A stretch of 6,672 bases of DNA from Actinomycetota bacterium (GTDB taxonomy: Bacteria > Acidobacteriota > Blastocatellia > Chloracidobacteriales > Chloracidobacteriaceae), in assembly GCA_013298335.1 (NCBI GenBank), contig JAAFHI010000192.1, positions 1-6,672 on the forward strand, given 5' to 3'. Shown here in pieces: positions 6,115 through 6,672 of this stretch. Numbering within the stretch: position 1 is the first letter of the stretch; each line of letters opens with the position of its first letter. The position numbers were made by a program, and so were the translations under genes. The notes under the pieces were generated by a model. That model saw only the letters and a program-made list of their open reading frames with translations, was not told the DNA's origin and did no database searches.

Positions 6115-6672
6115 ATGCGAATCGAAAACAGCATCATCGTCATTACCGGTGCATCGAGCGGTATCGGCGCTGAAACCGCGAAATACCTCGCGGGCAAGGG
6201 CGCGAAGGTCGTGCTTTCGGCGCGGCGTGAAGCCGAACTTCAGGCGCTCGCTGCCGAAATCAACCGGTCCGGGGGCACGGCGCTCGCGGTGGCGGGCGAT
6301 GTCGGGAATGCTGGTGACGTCCGGCGGCTGATGGATGAAACGGTCGCGAAATTCGGTCGGGTCGATGCGCTGATCAACAACGCCGGAATGGGCGGCGGGT
6401 TGAATCTGAGCGACACGCGCGACGAACTGCTTGAACAGGTTTTAAAGGTCAACGTGCTCGGCTGCGCGCTCTGCGCGAAGTACGCACTGCCGCACATGGC
6501 GCCGGGCGGCGTGGTCATCAACATCGGCTCGGTCGCTGGCGAAGTCGCGACGGTCGGGATGTACACCGCGTCGAAATTCGCCGTCCGCGGTTTCAACGAA
6601 GCACTGCGCCGGGAATTCAGGCACCACGGCATCGACGTCGTGCTGGTCGCGCCGGGGTTCATCCGGACCGAA
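6115..6672 (+). CDS. Classical short-chain dehydrogenase/reductase, 3' end missing
   Basis: The first 186 codons of a cytoplasmic NAD(P)-dependent oxidoreductase are present; the reading frame stays open to the window end (classical members are about 250 residues). The Rossmann cofactor motif T-G-A-S-S-G-I-G is at 11-18. L-S-A-R-R (34-38), with arginines and no acidic residue after the second strand, suggests NADP(H). N-N-A-G is at 88-91. The catalytic tetrad is Asn113, Ser139, Tyr150 and Lys154 (Y-T-A-S-K), followed by A-P-G-F-I-R-T at 179-185. The substrate cannot be read from sequence. The ATG at 6115 fits the family start; an in-frame ATG at 6100 adds five residues and directly abuts hairpin copy 2. 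Neither has a strong ribosome site. It follows the efflux adaptor by 103 bp and might be read from the same promoter. Confidence 0.93.
   Translation, partial: MRIENSIIVITGASSGIGAETAKYLAGKGAKVVLSARREAELQALAAEINRSGGTALAVAGDVGNAGDVRRLMDETVAKFGRVDALINNAGMGGGLNLSDTRDELLEQVLKVNVLGCALCAKYALPHMAPGGVVINIGSVAGEVATVGMYTASKFAVRGFNEALRREFRHHGIDVVLVAPGFIRTE

Overview
The window looks like chromosomal sequence from a fairly high-GC Gram-negative bacterium. Two proteins have lipobox or signal-peptide starts, and a periplasmic efflux adaptor implies a two-membrane envelope. The two octamer-built hairpin repeats remind me of dispersed repeats in PVC-type and other environmental bacteria, but that is recollection, so the taxonomy is tentative. 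No rRNA, tRNA, CRISPR array, transposase or phage gene is visible, and I see no clear evidence of a new multi-gene system.

Layout. At 2-106 is the C-terminal end of a family 5 (UdgB-type) uracil-DNA glycosylase. A small DUF2834-like membrane protein gene follows (192-515). At 578-625 is a second, orphaned copy of the glycosylase tail, abutting a strong bidirectional terminator hairpin (626-653). A Bax-inhibitor-1 family membrane protein runs on the minus strand (677-1387), divergent from an RlmI-type 23S rRNA cytosine methyltransferase (1593-2762). The methyltransferase converges on a secreted CAP/SCP-domain protein (minus strand, 2899-3831), with the first octamer hairpin (2802-2883) between them. 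The 252-bp gap 3832-4083 carries two matching inverted-repeat boxes that look like TetR operators. They precede a TetR regulator (4084-4794) whose stop overlaps the start of an RND-type efflux adaptor lipoprotein (4791-6011). The second octamer hairpin (6021-6099) then separates the adaptor from a classical short-chain dehydrogenase/reductase that runs off the window end (6115-6672).

How they work together. The one clear functional unit is TetR plus adaptor: probably an autoregulated, translationally coupled efflux operon whose pump and outer-membrane channel, if linked, lie beyond the window. The other genes look like independent single-gene housekeeping or envelope units. The most interesting structure is non-coding or remnant: the duplicated glycosylase tail around the small membrane gene, and the two hairpins built from 8-bp units.
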